From Actinomycetota bacterium (GTDB lineage: Bacteria; Actinomycetota; Thermoleophilia; Gaiellales; Gaiellaceae), in the NCBI GenBank assembly GCA_005883235.1, contig VAYE01000159.1, positions 1 through 9,596 on the forward strand: DNA of 9,596 nucleotides, in the 5' to 3' direction. Positions 6,279 to 9,596 of this stretch are shown one piece after another. Position numbers and translations under genes: made by a program. The notes below the pieces were generated by a model. That model searched no databases, was not told the origin of the DNA, and saw only the letters and a program-made list of their open reading frames with translations. Numbering within the stretch: position 1 is the stretch's first letter; the number at the start of each line of letters is the position of its first letter.

Positions 6279-6914
6279 CTACGCCGCGAGCAGCTCCGAC
6301 ACGGTCACGAGCTCGTAGCCGTCCCGGCGGAGTGCGGGGAGGATCTCCCCGAGCGCCGCGACCGTTCCCGCACAATCCCGTCGCTCGTCGGGCGGCACGC
6401 CGTCGTGCAACAGGACGATCGCGCCCGGCTCGGCGCCGCGCAGGACGTCGGTCGCGATCTGGTCGGGCGGCGGCTCGGCCCAGTCCCAGGCCTGCACGGA
6501 CCAGAGGATCGTCGGCGAGAGACCCTGCTCCGAGGCGAGGCGCGCGACCCTGCAGGCGTCCTTCCCGTACGGCGGTCGCATCAGGTGGGTCTGCGCCCCG
6601 GCCGCCCGGATCGCCTCGGTCGTGCGGGCGATCTGGTCGCGCAGCACGGCTTCGTCTCGCTCGTGGGCCGCGTCCACGTGGTCGAACGTGTGGTTCCCGA
6701 CCTCGTGTCCCTCGCGCGCCATTCGCTCGACGACCTCGGGCCGCTCCTCCGCGTAGCGCCCCACGACGAAGAACGTCGCGCGAGCCTCCTGCTCCCCGAG
6801 CAGGTCGAGCACCGCCGGCGTCCAGCGTGACGGACCGTCGTCGAAGGTCAGTGCGAGGACACGCCGCTCGAGGTCGTCACGGCGGCAGATGACCGGACAG
6901 GTCAGTCGCTCCAC
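6279..6914 (-). CDS. polysaccharide deacetylase (NodB domain), no signal peptide
   Basis: A 211-residue CE4 deacetylase that is little more than the NodB domain. Motifs in order: LTFDDGPSRWT at 22-32 (D25 base, D26 metal), GNHTFDH at 73-79 (H75, H79), RPPYG at 113-117, the WSVQAWDW strand at 138-145, and IVLLHDG at 166-172. The first usable start is GTG 6912-6914, which overlaps the 3' end of the cupin gene by 13 nt; no Shine-Dalgarno is visible, as expected for coupled translation. From this start there is no signal peptide or membrane segment, unlike the NodB protein at 1071-1835, so it may act in the cytoplasm or leave by another route. Only one base separates its TAG from lysA. Substrate unknown: a wall precursor, a sugar conjugate or a small acetylated amine are all possible. 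Confidence 0.87.
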   Translation of the reverse strand: MERLTCPVICRRDDLERRVLALTFDDGPSRWTPAVLDLLGEQEARATFFVVGRYAEERPEVVERMAREGHEVGNHTFDHVDAAHERDEAVLRDQIARTTEAIRAAGAQTHLMRPPYGKDACRVARLASEQGLSPTILWSVQAWDWAEPPPDQIATDVLRGAEPGAIVLLHDGVPPDERRDCAGTVAALGEILPALRRDGYELVTVSELLAA

Positions 6915-7297
6915 CAGCCGGGAACGGTATCCCCGTCGCCCGGCCCGGTGCTCGGGGCGCCGATCGCGATCAGCTCTGCGCCCTCGGGACCCGCCTCGAC
7001 GGACCGCATCGTCTCGGGTGGGATGCGGACAGCCGTCCATGGCTGCAGGTCGACGACGTCGTCGTCGAGCTTGATGCGACCGCTTCCGGCGACGAGGACG
7101 TAGATCTCCTCCTGCCGCTTGTGCTTGTGCCCGAAGGGCTCGCGGAAGCTCGGGGCGAGCCGCTTGTAGCTCACGCCACAGTGCTCGCACTCCAAGCCGA
7201 CCCGCGCCATTCGGATCTCGTAGTCGCGCTCGTCGAGACCGAAATGCACGCCCTGGTTGTCGACCTCCTTGAGGTTCGCAACCGCGTATCCCGCCAT
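6902..7297 (-). CDS. cupin-domain protein
   Basis: A 131-residue single-domain cupin. The first cupin motif is GHKHKRQEEIYVLVAGSG (56-73: H57, H59 and E63/E64 as metal ligands). The second is weak: after LQPWTAVRIPPETMRSVE the usual His is missing, so metal binding may be altered. C37 and C40 (CEHC) form a small pair that could hold a metal or a disulfide. Function cannot be assigned; cupins of this size include isomerases, dioxygenases and sensors. The ATG start (7295-7297) has a strong GGAAGGAG with AAGGAG at plus 7305-7310, 7 bases away. It is the first gene of the four-gene operon (cupin, NodB, lysA, GNAT) and is divergent from leuS; its promoter must lie in the 7298-7460 gap, but I see no convincing -10 on this strand. 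Confidence 0.8.
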   Translation of the reverse strand: MAGYAVANLKEVDNQGVHFGLDERDYEIRMARVGLECEHCGVSYKRLAPSFREPFGHKHKRQEEIYVLVAGSGRIKLDDDVVDLQPWTAVRIPPETMRSVEAGPEGAELIAIGAPSTGPGDGDTVPGWWSD

Positions 7298-7337
7298 CTA
7301 CCGTCTCCTTCCGTCTGTGGCTCGACGCAGAACCCGC

Positions 7338-7346
7338 TGCTAAAGT
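7338..7346 (+). promoter_or_regulatory. extended -10 promoter for leuS leader
   Basis: TGCTAAAGT is an extended -10 element (TGn followed by TAAAGT, 4 of 6 to TATAAT). No good -35 is visible at 16-18 bases upstream. Counting 6-7 bases from the -10 puts transcription start at about 7352-7354, at or one base before the ATG of the Leu-rich leader frame. The leader would then be leaderless or nearly so, a common mode in Actinobacteria. Confidence 0.45.
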
Positions 7347-7353
7347 CACGGTA

Positions 7354-7374
7354 ATGCAGGAGCTGCTTCTGTAG
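7354..7374 (+). CDS. leucine leader peptide of leuS attenuator
   Basis: ATG CAG GAG CTG CTT CTG TAG encodes M-Q-E-L-L-L, three consecutive leucine codons before the stop. It sits directly at the predicted transcription start, 86 bases ahead of leuS, and is followed by a strong hairpin and an intrinsic terminator. This is the layout of a ribosome-mediated attenuator, in which shortage of Leu-tRNA would stall the ribosome at the Leu codons and favour readthrough into the leucyl-tRNA synthetase gene. There is no Shine-Dalgarno sequence because the 5' end seems to be the ATG itself. A six-codon frame can occur by chance, but a Leu run exactly here, before leuS, is hard to dismiss. Confidence 0.6.
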   Translation: MQELLL

Positions 7375-7378
7375 CGCA

Positions 7379-7411
7379 GGAAGCGAACGCGGCGCCGCCG
7401 CGGCAGCTTCC
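7379..7411 (+). promoter_or_regulatory. leader hairpin upstream of attenuator terminator
   Basis: Two nested perfect stems: GGAAGC (7379-7384) with GCTTCC (7406-7411), and CGCGGC (7388-7393) with GCCGCG (7397-7402) around a GCC loop, separated by a 3x3 internal loop (GAA/GCA). It begins four bases after the leader stop codon. Competing pairings exist: GGAGCTGC in the leader codons (7359-7366) with GCAGCTTC (7403-7410, one G-U), and GCCGCGG (7397-7403) with CCACGGC (7411-7417, one C-A mismatch). The last would reach into the terminator stem and is a candidate antiterminator. Confidence 0.5.
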
Positions 7412-7415
7412 CACG

Positions 7416-7442
7416 GCCTCTCCCGAAGCGAGAGGCTTTTTT
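7416..7442 (+). terminator. intrinsic terminator in leuS leader
   Basis: GCCTCTC (7416-7422) pairs with GAGAGGC (7430-7436) around a 7-base loop, followed at once by six T residues (7437-7442), then G and three more T. This is a textbook Rho-independent terminator, unusual in such GC-rich DNA and placed only 18 bases before the leuS start, so it must be conditional. It supports transcription attenuation controlled by the Leu-codon leader. Confidence 0.75.
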
Positions 7443-7460
7443 GTTTCCGGAGGACGAGCG

Positions 7461-9596
7461 ATGGAGCGATACGACCCGAAGACGATCGAGCCGAAATGGC
7501 AGCGCGTGTGGGCCGAGGAGAAGGCGTTCTCGACGCCGAACCCGCCGCCCGACGAGCTGAGCGCGCACCGCAACAAGACGTACGTGCTCGAGATGCTTCC
7601 GTACCCGTCCGGCGAGCTCCACATGGGGCACGTGCGGAATTACATGCTCGGCGAGGTCGTCGCCCACTTCCGCCGCCGCCACGGCTTCGCCGTCCTGCGC
7701 CCGATGGGCTTCGACTCCTTCGGCCTGCCGGCCGAGAACGCGGCGATCACCGCCGGCCGTCATCCGCGTGAGCTGACGGAGGAGAACATCGCGCGGATCC
7801 GCGGCCAGATGGGGCGCATCGGCTGGGCGATCGACTGGAACCGGATGCTGTCGTCGCACGAGCCGGACTACTACCGCTGGACCCAGTGGCTCTTCCTGCG
7901 GTTCTTCGAGCGCGGCCTCGCCTACCGGAAGAACGTTCCGGTCAACTGGTGCCCGAACGACCAGACCGTGCTCGCGAACGAGCAGGTGATCGACGGGCGT
8001 TGCGAGCGCTGCGGGGCCGAGGTCGAGGCGCGCAACCTCGAGCAGTGGCTCTTCCGCATCACCGCCTACGCCGACCGGCTGCTCGACGAGATGGAGCTGC
8101 TCGAGTCGTGGCCGGAGCGCGTGCTGACGATGCAGCGCAACTGGATCGGCCGCTCGGAAGGCGCCGAGCTCGTCTTCCGCGTCGACGGCCTCGACGTCGA
8201 CATTCCCGTCTTCACGACCCGGCCCGACACGATCTTCGGGGCCACGTTCTTCGTGCTGGCGCCCGAGCACCCGCTCGTCGAGACGCTCGCGGAGGGCACG
8301 TCGCACGCGGACGAGGTGCGGAACTACGTGCTCCACGCGGCCGCGCGGTCGGCCGTCGAGCGCGAGACGAAGGAGAAGGACGGGATTCCAACCGGCCGGT
8401 TCGTCGTCAACCCGGCGAGCGGCGCCCGCATCCCCGTGTGGGTCGCCGACTACGTCCTGATGGAGTACGGGACCGGCGCGATCATGGCCGTCCCGGCCCA
8501 CGACGAGCGGGACTATGCGTTCGCGCAGCGCTACGACCTCCCCGTCAAGACGGTCGTCGCGCCGGCCGAGGGCGAGGAGCCCGAGGGGGAAGGCGCCTTC
8601 GTCGCGCACACCGACAACGAGTGCCTCGTCAACTCGGCGCAGTTCTCGGGGCTGCCGAGCCCCGAGGCGAAGCGCGCGATCGTGACGTGGCTCGAGGAGC
8701 GTCACGCGGCCCGGCCGGCGGTCAGCTACCGCCTCCGCGACTGGCTGCTCTCCCGACAGCGCTACTGGGGATGCCCGATCCCCGTCGTCCACTGCGAGCG
8801 CTGCGGCATCGTCGCGGTCCCGGACTCCGATCTGCCCGTGCTCCTGCCCGAGATCGAGGACTACCTGCCGAAGGGCCGCTCCCCGCTGGCCGCGGCGGAG
8901 GACTGGGTTCGGGTCGACTGCCCTTCCTGCGGCGGCTCCGCCCGCCGGGAGACCGACACGATGGACACCTTCGTCGACTCCTCGTGGTACTTCCTCCGCT
9001 ACGCGGACGCCCGCAACGCCGAGGCGCCGTTCGCACGCGAGATCGTCGACTACTGGCTTCCGGTCAACCAGTACATCGGCGGCATCGAGCACGCGATCCT
9101 GCACCTGCTCTACGCGCGCTTCTTCACGAAGGTGCTGAACGACATCGGCCTCGTCGGCTTTCGCGAGCCCTTCGCGCGCCTCTTCACGCAGGGGATGGTC
9201 TTCTACCGCGGAGCGAAGATGTCGAAGTCGAAGGGCAACGTGGTCGATCCAGACGAGTACATGGATCGCTACGGCGCCGACGCGTGCCGCCTCTACCCGG
9301 TCTTCCTGGGCCCCGTCGACCAAGACGCCGAGTGGCAGGACTCCGGCTTCGAGGGGATGGTGCGCTTCCTGAACAAGCTCTGGCGGGTGGGACTCGCGGC
9401 GGTCGAAGCCCCGGCCGGGACGACCACGGGGACTCCGCTCGCCCGCAAGGCGCACGCGACGATCGCGAAGGTCACCGACGACATCGGGCGCCGCTTCACC
9501 ATGAACACGCCGATCGCGGCCGTGATGGAGCTCGTCAACGAGGTCTCGCGCTCGCCGGAGGATCCAGCGCAACGCTTCGCCGTCGAGACTGCGGTC
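7461..9596 (+). CDS. leuS: leucyl-tRNA synthetase, 3' end beyond window
   Basis: LeuRS charges tRNA(Leu) with leucine in the cytoplasm. The 712 codons present cover most of a bacterial LeuRS. The class I HIGH motif is HMGH at 54-57 (YPSGELHMGHVRNY). A zinc-type insert follows (NWCPNDQTVLANEQ... CERCG). The CP1 editing domain has TTRPDTIFGATF and GTGAIMAVPAHDERDYAFA, with the catalytic Thr/Asp features that clear mischarged tRNA. RQRYWGCPIP and a second Cys pair set (HCERCG, CPSCGG) come next, then DTFVDSSWYFLRY and KMSKSKGN at 586-593. The anticodon-binding domain has begun when the window ends. The ATG is preceded by GGAGGA (7449-7454) at 6 bases. No frameshift is visible. Expression is probably set by the leader at 7354-7442. 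Confidence 0.97.
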   Translation, partial: MERYDPKTIEPKWQRVWAEEKAFSTPNPPPDELSAHRNKTYVLEMLPYPSGELHMGHVRNYMLGEVVAHFRRRHGFAVLRPMGFDSFGLPAENAAITAGRHPRELTEENIARIRGQMGRIGWAIDWNRMLSSHEPDYYRWTQWLFLRFFERGLAYRKNVPVNWCPNDQTVLANEQVIDGRCERCGAEVEARNLEQWLFRITAYADRLLDEMELLESWPERVLTMQRNWIGRSEGAELVFRVDGLDVDIPVFTTRPDTIFGATFFVLAPEHPLVETLAEGTSHADEVRNYVLHAAARSAVERETKEKDGIPTGRFVVNPASGARIPVWVADYVLMEYGTGAIMAVPAHDERDYAFAQRYDLPVKTVVAPAEGEEPEGEGAFVAHTDNECLVNSAQFSGLPSPEAKRAIVTWLEERHAARPAVSYRLRDWLLSRQRYWGCPIPVVHCERCGIVAVPDSDLPVLLPEIEDYLPKGRSPLAAAEDWVRVDCPSCGGSARRETDTMDTFVDSSWYFLRYADARNAEAPFAREIVDYWLPVNQYIGGIEHAILHLLYARFFTKVLNDIGLVGFREPFARLFTQGMVFYRGAKMSKSKGNVVDPDEYMDRYGADACRLYPVFLGPVDQDAEWQDSGFEGMVRFLNKLWRVGLAAVEAPAGTTTGTPLARKAHATIAKVTDDIGRRFTMNTPIAAVMELVNEVSRSPEDPAQRFAVETAV

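Noticed and set aside
7321..7442. T-box riboswitch ahead of leuS
   Set aside because: No room for a long stem I between the -10 and the terminator, and no convincing UGGNACCRCG T-box sequence; GCGAACGCGG at about 7383-7392 is only a loose resemblance.
6279..9572. A single minus-strand open frame of about 1,100 codons covering leuS antisense and the NodB gene
   Set aside because: Only the last ~211 codons resemble a protein (NodB). The rest is Arg/Asp/Val-rich and is the mirror of leuS codons in GC-rich DNA; real LeuRS motifs lie on the plus strand.

Overview
The window is very GC-rich chromosomal DNA, almost certainly from a high-GC actinobacterium. The F420 gene pair arranged like FbiC, the GTG-heavy starts and the protein flavour (CofG/CofH, LysA, LeuRS) suggest the Thermoleophilia (Gaiellales/Solirubrobacterales type), but that placement is inferred from memory of the families and no search was run. 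No CRISPR array, rRNA, tRNA, insertion sequence or phage gene is visible.

Left part (1-2122, all minus strand). Reading leftwards: the remains of a ybaK-type aminoacyl-tRNA deacylase gene; a secreted NodB polysaccharide deacetylase that starts directly at the ybaK stop; then a separate unit, behind a possible sigma-28-like promoter, with a secreted DUF5666-like acidic protein and the remains of an ECF sigma factor running off the left edge. The sigma gene carries a one-base frameshift, a missing middle and an in-frame amber codon. The ybaK gene has lost its middle and changes frame at the join.

Centre (2173-4619). cofG and cofH on the plus strand together make FO synthase for coenzyme F420. 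In Actinobacteria they are usually one fused protein (FbiC). Here they lie in different frames with a short linker, so the fusion appears broken or split. Convergent to them is a 160-bp gap holding two copies of a 22-bp motif with a perfect GGTGTC-T-GACACC dyad.

Right part (4620-9596). A tightly packed minus-strand operon encodes a cupin, a second NodB deacetylase without a visible signal peptide, diaminopimelate decarboxylase (lysA) and a GNAT acetyltransferase. All its junctions overlap or nearly touch. Divergent from it is leuS, cut by the right edge. The leuS leader is the most interesting regulatory element: an extended -10 promoter, an essentially leaderless reading frame M-Q-E-L-L-L-stop, a strong hairpin and an intrinsic terminator before the leuS ribosome binding site. 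This has the layout of a ribosome-mediated leucine attenuator.

Overall this is ordinary core metabolism (F420, lysine/peptidoglycan precursor, leucyl-tRNA) with marked gene decay in the left half. I see no new defence or mobile system. The candidate novelties are the leuS attenuator and the dyad repeat pair.
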